Part shown: one piece after another, positions 21,433-29,960 of the stretch | How the letters are laid out: each line of letters starts with the position of its first letter | Position numbering within the stretch: the first letter of the stretch is position 1 | Source of the DNA: Deltaproteobacteria bacterium | GTDB lineage: Bacteria; Myxococcota_A; Polyangia; DRWM01; JAAZOP01 | DNA: 46,194 nt | Assembly: GCA_016930215.1 (NCBI GenBank) | Contig: JAFGHH010000409.1 | Location: 1 to 46,194 of the forward strand | Reading direction: 5' to 3' | Translations under genes and position numbers: made by a program | The notes under the pieces: generated by a model | What the model was told of the DNA's origin: nothing | What the model saw: the letters and a program-made list of their open reading frames with translations, nothing else | Database searches by the model: none

Positions 21433-22200
21433 GTGCTGCAGAAGCTGCGCTATCTGCCGCCGAATCTCGCGACGTCCGCGTCGCTCCTGCTGGGGCTGGT
21501 ATCGATCCACCTCTCGTCGCACGGGCAGTTCAAGATGGCGGCCTGGTGCATCGTCTGGTGCGTGCTGCTCGACAAGGTCGATGGGGCGCTGGCGCGGTTG
21601 CTGCACGCGCAGAGCAGCTTCGGCGTCGAGTTCGACTCGTTCGCCGACTTCTGCGCCTTCGGCCTGGCGCCGGCGTTCCTGCTGGGCCAGCAGGGGCTGG
21701 CGCTGCCGGAGTTCGCGAGCGGGGCGCCGCGCGTGGCGATGTACGTCGCGGCGGGGGCGTACGCGGTGCTGGCGGCGGCCCGGCTGGCCCGCTACAACGT
21801 GCAGACGGCGGCGCTGGGGGACCGACTGTTCTTCGGCATGCCGAGCACGATGTCCGGCGCGCTGCTGTCGACGGGCTATTTGGTGGCGGCCCGGCATCTG
21901 GCGGGGCGGCCCGAGGCGGCGACGCTGGCGCTGCTGATCCCGCTGGTGCTGCTGACGGCCGGCGTGCTGATGGTGACCCGCTTCCCGCTCCCCAAGCTGA
22001 AGATGCGGCGGCTGCGGTGGTTCAACTACTTCCAGATGGCCAACATCGCGGTGGTCTACGTCCTGGCGCCGCTGATGCTGTTCCCGGAGTACCTGCTCCT
22101 GCTGTCGTTGTCCTACGTCACGGTCGGTGCCTACTACGGTCGACAGGTCGCGCGCGCGATCGAGGACGAGGGGCGCTTGTGCGACGCGGGGCAAGGGTGA
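21433..22200 (+). CDS. pssA: CDP-diacylglycerol-serine O-phosphatidyltransferase
   Basis: A 255-residue integral membrane enzyme. The CDP-alcohol phosphatidyltransferase motif is complete: D50-G51-x2-A-R, then G64, D68 and D72, within DKVDGALARLL and FGVEFDSFAD. Around six hydrophobic segments follow. It condenses CDP-diacylglycerol with serine at the inner membrane; the PssA assignment (rather than another alcohol) rests on the N-terminal LPPNLATSASLLLGL and the length of about 250. The GTG start is chosen because it sits just before the first hydrophobic segment; an upstream in-frame GTG near 21397 is also possible. Confidence 0.88.
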   Translation: MLQKLRYLPPNLATSASLLLGLVSIHLSSHGQFKMAAWCIVWCVLLDKVDGALARLLHAQSSFGVEFDSFADFCAFGLAPAFLLGQQGLALPEFASGAPRVAMYVAAGAYAVLAAARLARYNVQTAALGDRLFFGMPSTMSGALLSTGYLVAARHLAGRPEAATLALLIPLVLLTAGVLMVTRFPLPKLKMRRLRWFNYFQMANIAVVYVLAPLMLFPEYLLLLSLSYVTVGAYYGRQVARAIEDEGRLCDAGQG

Positions 22201-22344
22201 TACAAGGCGGCTCGACGGTGGGCGGTCGCGAGCGCTGCAACCTCGCGGAACCGCCCGGCTCGCTCGTGACGGGTCGGTGAGATCGGCGCGGGGCGACCCG
22301 AGAGCCCGCGCCGTGCGTTCGGACGGCGGGAGGACGGAGCGGTC

Positions 22345-25300
22345 ATGGACTATCAGGAACTCGAGCTGCACCACCGGCGCCTGGTCGAGAACCCGACGGA
22401 TCCCACGTCGTTCGCGGTGCTGCGGGACTTCTTCGCGCAGAGCGGGCAGAACTCCCAGCTGGCCGAGTTGTACGAGTTCCGGGCGGGGAACCTGGCGGAC
22501 CCGCGCGAGCGGGCGGAGCATCTGCTGCAGGCGGCGCTGGTGTGGCTCGACCGCGAGAACAACCGTCCCCGCGGCCAGCGCGACCTGGAGGAGGCGTTCC
22601 GCGTCCATCCGACGCACGAGGCGATCGGCGACAAGCTCGAGGAGGTCTACCGCGCCGACCAGAACCTCGGCGCCCTGGCCCAGCTCATCACGCAGCGCAT
22701 CCTCTCCGTGGAACAGCTGGGCGAGATCCCCGAGACGGCCCGGCTCCGCGGCCGGCTGTACCAGAACCTGGGCGAGATCAAGGAGCGCGTGGACAACGAT
22801 CCCAAGGAGGCGATCCGCTGCTACAAGCGCGCCTACGCCATCGACCCGTCCAACGTGCTGGCACTGTACCTGGCGCGCGAGATCTACCGCCGTGCCGGCG
22901 ACATGCGCAGCGCCTCGAAGCTGTACGAGCTGGAGATCAAGTCCGAGCCGACGGCGCAGCGCCAGGTGGCGCTGCTGCGCGAGCTGGCGACGATGCGCGC
23001 GGACCAGCTGCAGGACCTGGACGGCGCCGTGGAGGCGCTCGAGCGGGCGACGCAGATCGCCCCGACCGACGCCGACGCGTTGTACGACCTGTCGGCGATG
23101 TTCGCCCGCCGGGCCCAGGGCCCGAGTCCGCGGGCGGACGATGCCAAGCGCGCGGCCGACTGCCTCGTGCAGCTGGCGCGCGCCAGCGAGGCCGGCCAGG
23201 CGCTGGACTACCTGGAATATGCGCTGGACCTCAGTCCGGGGCACGAGGTCGCGCTTTCCACGTACGTCGAGTTCGCGATGCAGTCCGGCGCGGCCGACCG
23301 CATGGAGCAGCGCGTCCGCGGCTGGTACGCGGCGGCGGGCGGGCCGGCGCAGGCATCCTCGGCCCTGCTGCGGGCGATGGGGCAGATCGAATGGGACCTG
23401 CGGCACGACGCGGCGGCGGCGCGGCCGTTGTTCCAGGTGTTGGCCGAGCGGGGCGATGCGACGGGGGCGCAACGGCTTGCCGAGGTGGGCGGCGGGGCGA
23501 TGGTCGCCGGCGCGGCGCGTGCGGCGCCCCGCGCGGTGCCCAAGCTCGACGCGTTGCCCGACTTCGTCACCGCGCCGAAGGTCACCGAGCCCGGCGGCGA
23601 CGTCGATGCGCTGTTCGGCGGCGATGCGCCGATGCCGGCCGGCGTGCCCGAGGCGCCGACGCGGCTGATGCCGCCGGACATAGCCGACGAGCTTGCGGGG
23701 GCCGCGGGCGGTGCCCCGGAACCGGAGCCGGAGCCGGGCGGGGTGGTCGATGTCGAGCGGCTGCGCGACCAGGCCCAGAAGTTGCGGATGATGGGCAAGG
23801 ACGCGCAGGTCGAGCAGATCATGGAGCAGATCGTGGCGCAGCTGCCGGGCGACCCGGAGGCGGTGGCCTACCTCGAGCGCCGCTACCGCGCCAAGGGCAA
23901 CTTCGCCGGCCTGCACAAGATGCTGATCGAGGCGGGCATGTCGCGCACCCTGGCGCCCAACGCCCGCATCATGCGGCTCAAGGAGGCCGCCGCGCTCGCC
24001 GAGGGCCGCCTCAACAACCTCGACGGCGCCGTCATGGCCTGGCAGCGCGTGCTGGCGATCGACCCGCAGCACGGCGAGTCCCGCCGGTCGCTCGAGCGGC
24101 TGTTGCGCAAGCTGCAGAAGTGGGGCGAGCTGGTCGAGCTGATGGAGCAGATGGTGCAGCTGGCCGAGGACGAGGCGGAGAAGCTGACGCTGCTCACCCG
24201 CATCGCCGGCCTCCAGGAGTCCTCGCTCAAGGACCCCGCCGCCACCCTCGACACCGTCTGGCGCATCCACGCGCTCGAGGACCGCAACGTCAAGCACCTG
24301 CGCAAGATCGAGCAGCTGGCCGAGGCGACCGAGCGCTGGGACGACCTGGCGCGGGCGCTGCAGGCCGAGGTCGACGTCGTGGAGAACCCGGCGGAGAAGC
24401 TGCGGGCCCGCGAGCGGCTGCTGCTGGTGCAGCAGGAGAAGCTGGCGGCGTTCCACGAGGCGCTGGAGACGGTCGACTCGATCCTGGTCGACCACCCGGA
24501 CCACGTGGCGACGCTGCGCCGCCAGATCGACCTCCTGGCCGCCACGTCGCAGCCCGACCGCGCCGCCGACGCGCTCGAGGTGCTGATCGGCCGGCTGCCG
24601 GACCGCGAGAAGCCCGAGGCGCTGGGCCGGCTGGCCGAGCTGTCGCGGACCGAGCTGCAGGACCTGACGCGGGCCGCCGACGCCCTGCAGCGTGCGCTGC
24701 AGATCGATCCCGTCAACGAGAGCGTGCGCGAAGAGCTGCATCGCATGTACGACGAGCTCGGCCGGCACCACGAGATCGCCGAGTCCTACGAGACGTGGGC
24801 CAAGGCGGTCAAGGACCCGGCCAAGCGCAAGCAGCTCCTGCGCCGCGCCGCCCAGGTCCTCGACCAGCAGGTCGGCGACCTGGAGCAGGCCTGCGAACGC
24901 TACGAGATGATCCTCAAGGACGGCGACGACCAGGAGTCGCTCGAAGCCTTCGCCCGGCTCCACGAGATGCGGCAGGACTGGCCCGCGCTGGTCGACAACG
25001 TCGTGCGGCGCGCCGAGTTGGCCCCCGAGCCGGAGGACAAGGCCCGGCTGTTCACCGAGGCCGCCCAGTTGCTCGACGAGCGGATCGGGGAGCCGGCCAA
25101 GGCCGCCCTGCACCTCGAACGGATCCTCAAGGAGCTGAAGCCGGACCACCGCGAGACGCTGGGCCGCCTGGTCGATACCTACGTGAAGGCCGAAGACTAC
25201 GCCTCCGCCGCCCGGACGCTCGACCGCCTCCGCGAGGTCACCCCGGATACGGAGGAGCAGCTCAAGCACTCCGAGACGCTGGCGCAGTGGTACCGCGAGC

Positions 25301-27801
25301 AGCTGCAGGACGCGGTGAAGGCCATCGCCACCTACGAGGGGATCCTCGCGCAGTGGACGAGCCACGTGGGCGCGATGGTGGCGCTCTCCGAGCTGTACGA
25401 CGAGGTCAAGGACTTCGAGAAGCTGCTCAAGGTGCTGCGCGCGCGCTCCAAGGCAGCCGACCTGCCGCACGAGCAGGCGGCGTTGCTGCTGGAGGGGGCG
25501 AAGGCGGCCGAGGAGAAGCTGGAGGACGGCGAGCGGGCGTGGGGCTGGTACCAGGAGGCCCTCGCGCGCGACCCGGACTCCGGCGACCTGTTCGACTCCG
25601 TGTGCGAGGCCGCCCGGCGGCTCAAGCGATGGGACGCGCTGGCGGGCCTGTACGAGGGGGCGGCGACGCGGTCGAAGTCGGACGACGAGCGGGTCGACCG
25701 GCTGCGCCAGGCGGCGAAGGTGTGGGAGGAGGACGCCGAGCGTCCGGCGCAGGCGCTGGAGGACATCGTCGAGGCGGTCCGGACCATGCCGGGCGACGAC
25801 CGGCTCGTCGAGGAAGCCGACCGGCTCGCCCGGGTCAACGGCAGCTGGGAGCTGCTGGGCAAGGCCTACGACCACCTGCTGCGCCGGGCCGACCTGGCCG
25901 ACGACCGCGTGGCGCTGCTGCGGCGCTTCGCCGACGTCGTGTTGCAGGACGGCCGCCGACCCGAGTTCGCGCTCGGGCCGTTGCTGCGCGCGATGGAAGA
26001 GCACCCCGACGACCCGTCGCTGTTCGAGATGTACGAGCAGGCGGCGCGCGCCTCCGGGCACTACGAGGACCTGCTGCGCGCCTACGACAAGCGTTGCCGC
26101 GCGGCCCAGGAGCCGGCCGAGCGCTGGCCGCTGATGATGCACGCCGCCGAGATCTACGGCATCAGCATGAGGAACGCGCAGAAGGGCCTGCAGGTGCTGG
26201 CCCTGGCGATCAACCAGGACGTGTTCTCCGACGAGATGGCCGAGGCGGCGCTCAAGAGCGTCCGCGACATCGAGGATACCCTGACCGACGAAGAGAAGGG
26301 GACGGGCTGGAAGTTCCTCGTCGCCCACTACCAGCGCCTGGCCCAGGGCTACGACGTCACCGACCCGACCCGGATCGTCTTCCACCGGCGCATCGCCACC
26401 GCGCAGCTCGACGGGGCCGGCGACCCCGCCGCCGCCTTCGAGGCGCTGCGCACGGCGCACCTGCTGGCGCCCACCGACGAGATGCTGATCGAGGACCTCG
26501 AGAAGCTGGCGCGCGAGCACGAGTTCCTCGAGGCGCTGGCCAACCACTACGGCGACGCCCTGCAGCGCTCGACGCGGGTCGATGTCGCCAAGGACCTCCA
26601 CCGCCGCCGCGCCGCGGTTCTCGAGAACGACCTCGGCCGCATCGACGAAGCCGCCGACCACTACTGGCAGCTCCTCCAGCTCGACCCCGACGACGCCGAT
26701 GCCCGCCAGAAGATCGCCGGCTTCTACGAGCGCGTCGGTCGCTGGAACGACCTCGTCGTGATCCTCGAGGAGGACCTCGGCAAGGTCCTGTACGACGACG
26801 AGAAGGTCGACCTGCTGCTGCGGATCGGCAGGATCTGGGAGGAGAAGATCCAGAACCGCTACGAGGCGATCGACGTCTACCGCAAGGTGCTCAAGCTGCG
26901 GCCCGACGACGAGGAGCTGGCTGCGAAGATCAAGTCGCTGTCCGCTCCGCGGCTGGCCGCCGAGGACGAGGGCGACGACCTGCTGGAGGGCTACAAGCCG
27001 CCCAGCGAGGAGGAGCTGTGGGGCTCGGTGGGCAAGGAGCCGGAGCCCGGGGCGGCCCCGGAGCCGGGCCCGGAATCGGGCGAGGCGCCGGCGACGCCGG
27101 AAGGGGAGCCGGCGGGCGGCGACGCCTGGGGCGGTGAGCCCTCCGAGCGTCCGACACCGGTGCCGGGCGCGGAGGTCGCGCCCCTCGAGGAGCGCGAACG
27201 ACTCGACGGGTTCGGCGAAGCCGCGCCGGCAACCGGCGAGGGACTCGAGCCGGGGGCCCAGGGTGCCGCCTCGCCGGGCTACGACATCCTCCCCGAGGAG
27301 CCGGCGCCGGCCTTCGGCGAGCCGGGCGCGCCCGGGATCGCGGAGGACGAGGGCGCGGCCGTGCGGTCGCTCGACGAGCTCGCGGCCCGCGCCGCCGAGG
27401 CGGCGGACCTGCCCGCGACGGACGAGCCGCCGGCCGCCGGGGAGACGCCCGGACTGGCCTGGGACGAGCACGACGACTCCGCCAAGGTCGACCTGCAACG
27501 GCTCGAGTTCCTGCAGCAGCCGTCGGCGCCGGAGGCGGGCGGGCCGCCTGCGCCGGAGATGCCGGCCGCCGAGTCGGGCGACCTCGCGCCGTTCGACATC
27601 GGCGTGCCGGAGGTTGCGGAGGCGCCGAGCGAGGCGGTGGAGGTGCCGGTCGAGGCCGCGGACGTGCCGATCGAGGAGGATGCGGGCGAGCTGGTCACCG
27701 GCGAGATCCAGGTCGAGGAACTCGAGGAGGCACTGCCGGAGTCGCCGCGCCGCTCGTCGGTCCCGCCGCCGCCGCCGCGTCCCCCGCGCCGCAAGCGCTG
27801 A
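22345..27801 (+). CDS. Very large TPR-repeat protein
   Basis: An 1818-residue protein built almost entirely of helical TPR-like repeats (ALERATQIAPTDADALYDL, GAVMAWQRVLAIDPQHGES, AIDVYRKVLKLRPDDEELA and many more). A Pro/Glu-rich break at about 385-470 divides it into two repeat blocks. The last 270 residues are an acidic, Pro-rich disordered tail ending in PPPPPRPPRRKR. No signal peptide or membrane segment is visible, so it is probably a cytoplasmic scaffold. Giant TPR proteins of this style occur in myxobacteria, some linked to motility or social behaviour, but no specific function can be given. A clear GGAGGA Shine-Dalgarno precedes the ATG. It is convergent with the MerR-TPR gene, 13 bases apart. 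Confidence 0.85.
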   Translation: MDYQELELHHRRLVENPTDPTSFAVLRDFFAQSGQNSQLAELYEFRAGNLADPRERAEHLLQAALVWLDRENNRPRGQRDLEEAFRVHPTHEAIGDKLEEVYRADQNLGALAQLITQRILSVEQLGEIPETARLRGRLYQNLGEIKERVDNDPKEAIRCYKRAYAIDPSNVLALYLAREIYRRAGDMRSASKLYELEIKSEPTAQRQVALLRELATMRADQLQDLDGAVEALERATQIAPTDADALYDLSAMFARRAQGPSPRADDAKRAADCLVQLARASEAGQALDYLEYALDLSPGHEVALSTYVEFAMQSGAADRMEQRVRGWYAAAGGPAQASSALLRAMGQIEWDLRHDAAAARPLFQVLAERGDATGAQRLAEVGGGAMVAGAARAAPRAVPKLDALPDFVTAPKVTEPGGDVDALFGGDAPMPAGVPEAPTRLMPPDIADELAGAAGGAPEPEPEPGGVVDVERLRDQAQKLRMMGKDAQVEQIMEQIVAQLPGDPEAVAYLERRYRAKGNFAGLHKMLIEAGMSRTLAPNARIMRLKEAAALAEGRLNNLDGAVMAWQRVLAIDPQHGESRRSLERLLRKLQKWGELVELMEQMVQLAEDEAEKLTLLTRIAGLQESSLKDPAATLDTVWRIHALEDRNVKHLRKIEQLAEATERWDDLARALQAEVDVVENPAEKLRARERLLLVQQEKLAAFHEALETVDSILVDHPDHVATLRRQIDLLAATSQPDRAADALEVLIGRLPDREKPEALGRLAELSRTELQDLTRAADALQRALQIDPVNESVREELHRMYDELGRHHEIAESYETWAKAVKDPAKRKQLLRRAAQVLDQQVGDLEQACERYEMILKDGDDQESLEAFARLHEMRQDWPALVDNVVRRAELAPEPEDKARLFTEAAQLLDERIGEPAKAALHLERILKELKPDHRETLGRLVDTYVKAEDYASAARTLDRLREVTPDTEEQLKHSETLAQWYREQLQDAVKAIATYEGILAQWTSHVGAMVALSELYDEVKDFEKLLKVLRARSKAADLPHEQAALLLEGAKAAEEKLEDGERAWGWYQEALARDPDSGDLFDSVCEAARRLKRWDALAGLYEGAATRSKSDDERVDRLRQAAKVWEEDAERPAQALEDIVEAVRTMPGDDRLVEEADRLARVNGSWELLGKAYDHLLRRADLADDRVALLRRFADVVLQDGRRPEFALGPLLRAMEEHPDDPSLFEMYEQAARASGHYEDLLRAYDKRCRAAQEPAERWPLMMHAAEIYGISMRNAQKGLQVLALAINQDVFSDEMAEAALKSVRDIEDTLTDEEKGTGWKFLVAHYQRLAQGYDVTDPTRIVFHRRIATAQLDGAGDPAAAFEALRTAHLLAPTDEMLIEDLEKLAREHEFLEALANHYGDALQRSTRVDVAKDLHRRRAAVLENDLGRIDEAADHYWQLLQLDPDDADARQKIAGFYERVGRWNDLVVILEEDLGKVLYDDEKVDLLLRIGRIWEEKIQNRYEAIDVYRKVLKLRPDDEELAAKIKSLSAPRLAAEDEGDDLLEGYKPPSEEELWGSVGKEPEPGAAPEPGPESGEAPATPEGEPAGGDAWGGEPSERPTPVPGAEVAPLEERERLDGFGEAAPATGEGLEPGAQGAASPGYDILPEEPAPAFGEPGAPGIAEDEGAAVRSLDELAARAAEAADLPATDEPPAAGETPGLAWDEHDDSAKVDLQRLEFLQQPSAPEAGGPPAPEMPAAESGDLAPFDIGVPEVAEAPSEAVEVPVEAADVPIEEDAGELVTGEIQVEELEEALPESPRRSSVPPPPPRPPRRKR

Positions 27802-27814
27802 TTGGTTCCCGGAG

Positions 27815-28690
27815 TCAGCCGCCTTCGAGACGCCGGAGCCCCTCGCGGGCGTCCTCGGCGTACGAGCCGGCCGGATCGAGCTCGAGGCAGCGCTGCCAGA
27901 GCGTGCGCGCACGCTCGAGCTGCCCGAGCCGCTCGTACGCCAGGGCGAGGTTGTAGTACGCGTCGGGGAACTCGGGGTCGCGGGCCAGCGCCGCGTGCAG
28001 GAGCGGCACCGCGGCGCGCGGGTCCCCGCCGTCCAGCAGCAGGAACCCGACGTTGTAGTAGCCCTCGGCGCGGTCCGGCGCGATCGCCAGCGCCTGCTCG
28101 TACTGCCGCCGCGCCCCGTCCACGTCGCCGCGGCGATAGCGCAGGTTGCCGAGGTTGACCACCGCGGCCACGTGACTCGGGTCCAGCGCCAGCGCCCGGC
28201 GCAGCGCCTGCTCGGCCGCGTCGAAGTCCCCCGCGTCCTCCAAGGCACACGCCCGCTCGAACCAGTCGTCGGCCCGCCGCGGCGCCTCGCGCGCCGGCTC
28301 GAGACGCGCCACGACCTCCTGCGACAGCACCTCGACCTCGAAGTCGAGCAGCCGCTGGCCCGACTCGCCGTCGAACCGCCCCTCGCCGGCCCGCGACACC
28401 ACGATCCGGTCCCCGTCGCTGCTCACGCGCAGCTCCGACAGCGGATGCGTCACCTCCGGCAGCAGCGCGCGCAGCTGGGAGACCACCGAGCGGACGCGGC
28501 GGGCCTCGACGCCGGAGCCGGCCAGCCCCGCGTACGTCCGCACCGCGACCAGGTCCTGGAACGAGTAGTACCGGCGGCGGCCGTCGACGATCGTCGCCGG
28601 CAGCACCCCCTCGCGCTGCAATCGGCGCAGCCGCTCCAGCGGGATGCGGAAGATGCGCGCCACCTGCTCCGTCGTGTACCGCTGTCCCAT
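27815..28690 (-). CDS. MerR-type HTH fused to TPR repeats
   Basis: A 291-residue protein. The N-terminal 75 residues are a MerR-type winged helix (YTTEQVARIFRIPLERLRR, DGRRRYYSFQDLVAVRTY). Residues 80-150 form a linker domain of strands and helices. The C-terminal half has three to four TPRs (AEQALRRALALDPSHVAAVV and YYNVGFLLLDGGDP). There is no typical MerR effector-binding domain, so regulation would come through protein contact at the TPRs. It faces the giant TPR gene tail to tail, hinting at a linked pathway. A perfect 8-bp hairpin lies upstream at 28718-28736 (CCCCCGCG, CGC, CGCGGGGG) and may be regulatory. Confidence 0.85.
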   Translation of the reverse strand: MGQRYTTEQVARIFRIPLERLRRLQREGVLPATIVDGRRRYYSFQDLVAVRTYAGLAGSGVEARRVRSVVSQLRALLPEVTHPLSELRVSSDGDRIVVSRAGEGRFDGESGQRLLDFEVEVLSQEVVARLEPAREAPRRADDWFERACALEDAGDFDAAEQALRRALALDPSHVAAVVNLGNLRYRRGDVDGARRQYEQALAIAPDRAEGYYNVGFLLLDGGDPRAAVPLLHAALARDPEFPDAYYNLALAYERLGQLERARTLWQRCLELDPAGSYAEDAREGLRRLEGG

Positions 28691-28881
28691 CCAGATGCCC
28701 CGTACCGCGCCGACGCTCCCCCGCGCGCCGCGGGGGCGGAGGCTACCTCCGGGCACCTTCGGAGGTCCAGCGTCATCGACCGTCGGCCGGCCGTCGCACC
28801 GGATCGACCCGACCGGCAGCCTCGCCGGGTCGACCCACGGCAGGGCCACCACCACCGCTCCGGGCACCGACGCCCGGCCGC

Positions 28882-29421
28882 TCACGGCCGCGCCTCCCGG
28901 CCGGCCCCGCGCGCCGCACCGCCCCGCCCGCCGCGCTCGCCCACGACGCACGGCAGCTCCAGCCCGACTTCGATCACCACCGCACCCCCGTCCTGCGAGA
29001 TCGTCGAGGTCACCCGCGCCGTCCCCGGAACCACGTCGTACCCCCGGACGCACCCCGCATCCTCCCGCGCTCGACCATGGCCCGAACCGGGCTCGCCCAG
29101 CCGCCGCTCCGCCTCCTCACGCGCCAGCCGCATCAGCCGCAGGCGCAGCAGCGGGTGGGCCTCCAGGGTCCGGGCCAGCTCCGCGGAACCCATCTGCCGC
29201 ACCGCACGGCCGGCGAAGGCCGAGCGAACCCGCTCCAGGGGAAAGGTGAAGTAGGTCGACCCGAAGTAGGTCGTCGAGCTCGTCGAACGATCGAGCCTGC
29301 CCTCGCTCTGACGTTCGGCCAACGCCGCCAGCCGCTGTACGGCCGACGGCGGGATGCGGCGCAACCGCCGTTCCAGCACCAGCGACGGGAGCATGGCACG
29401 CATCGGTTGAGGCGGTTTCAT
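28882..29421 (-). CDS. Hypothetical protein
   Basis: A 179-residue protein of no recognised family. It is Arg/Leu-rich and helical in the first 115 residues (RLAALAERQSEGRLDRS and ELARTLEAHPLLRLRLMRLA), then has a strand pair (GTARVTSTISQDGGAVVIEV) and a Gly/Arg-rich tail. No signal peptide is seen. A strong promoter lies directly at the ATG, 8 bases upstream, so the message may be leaderless. Downstream Met codons (at residues 7 and 10) are possible starts if a normal leader exists. Confidence 0.65.
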   Translation of the reverse strand: MKPPQPMRAMLPSLVLERRLRRIPPSAVQRLAALAERQSEGRLDRSTSSTTYFGSTYFTFPLERVRSAFAGRAVRQMGSAELARTLEAHPLLRLRLMRLAREEAERRLGEPGSGHGRAREDAGCVRGYDVVPGTARVTSTISQDGGAVVIEVGLELPCVVGERGGRGGAARGAGREARP

Positions 29422-29428
29422 GTATGGT

Positions 29429-29458
29429 ATTATCCTACACAAAACCACACGAAGCCAA
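29429..29458 (-). promoter_or_regulatory. Promoter with the start codon at the predicted +1
   Basis: On the minus strand, TTGGCT (29453-29458) and GATAAT (29429-29434) have an 18-base spacer in a locally A/T-rich patch. The predicted transcription start is 7 bases past the -10 box, at or next to the ATG ending at 29421, so the mRNA would be leaderless. No Shine-Dalgarno is present before this ATG, which agrees. Confidence 0.6.
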
Positions 29459-29492
29459 TTCGATGGATTCGGTCGGCTTCTCGGCTTCTCGA

Positions 29493-29960
29493 CTATCTCC
29501 GCCCGGCGAGTCGGCGGGCGCGGAAGGAGCCGAGGCTGCCGTGGAACTCCTGTTCGATCCGGTCGAAGCCGTGGTCGAAGAGCAGGCGGGCGACGGATTC
29601 CGGGGCGGGTGGAGGTGGAAGGCGGAACAGCCCGGCGAGGAGGCGGCGGCAGAAGCCGCGGGAGCCGAGGCGGAGCGGGGCATCGACCGTGAGGCGTCCG
29701 TCGGCGGCGAGCACGCGGGAGCATTCGGCGACGGCGTTGCGGAGCTCGTCGGGCGGGAGGGCGGCATCGATCCGGGCCTCGGTGATCGAGCCGTCGCGGA
29801 TCGGCCAGGCGTCGGGGCGTGCGGCGGCGACGAGGGTCGTGGGGTTGCGGTTCTGCAGTGCGTGCGGGAAGGGGTGCAGGACGAGGGATGCCGGCGCGAG
29901 GGGGGGGAGTCTGCGGGAACGGGCGGCGGCGAGCAGCACGCGCCGGGATTCAGCGGGCAT
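29493..29960 (-). CDS. Truncated class I SAM methyltransferase-like protein
   Basis: A 155-residue protein that matches only the second half of a Methyltransf_11-type enzyme: RPDAWPIRDGSITEARIDAA resembles the motif after the SAM site, and LRNAVAECSRVLAADGRLTV matches the conserved post-motif helix and strand. The glycine-rich SAM-binding motif I is absent because the ATG starts after where it would lie. Either the gene is a remnant, or it encodes a cofactor-free regulatory relative. It starts 11 bases inside the end of the CNNM/CBS gene, suggesting a shared leftward transcript. Activity is doubtful. Confidence 0.6.
   Translation of the reverse strand: MPAESRRVLLAAARSRRLPPLAPASLVLHPFPHALQNRNPTTLVAAARPDAWPIRDGSITEARIDAALPPDELRNAVAECSRVLAADGRLTVDAPLRLGSRGFCRRLLAGLFRLPPPPAPESVARLLFDHGFDRIEQEFHGSLGSFRARRLAGRR

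Noticed and set aside
21067-28248. A 2393-codon minus-strand frame spanning pssA and the giant TPR gene
   Set aside because: It crosses two well-supported genes and consists of Leu/Arg/Val/Glu shadow sequence typical of antisense to GC-rich TPR codons.
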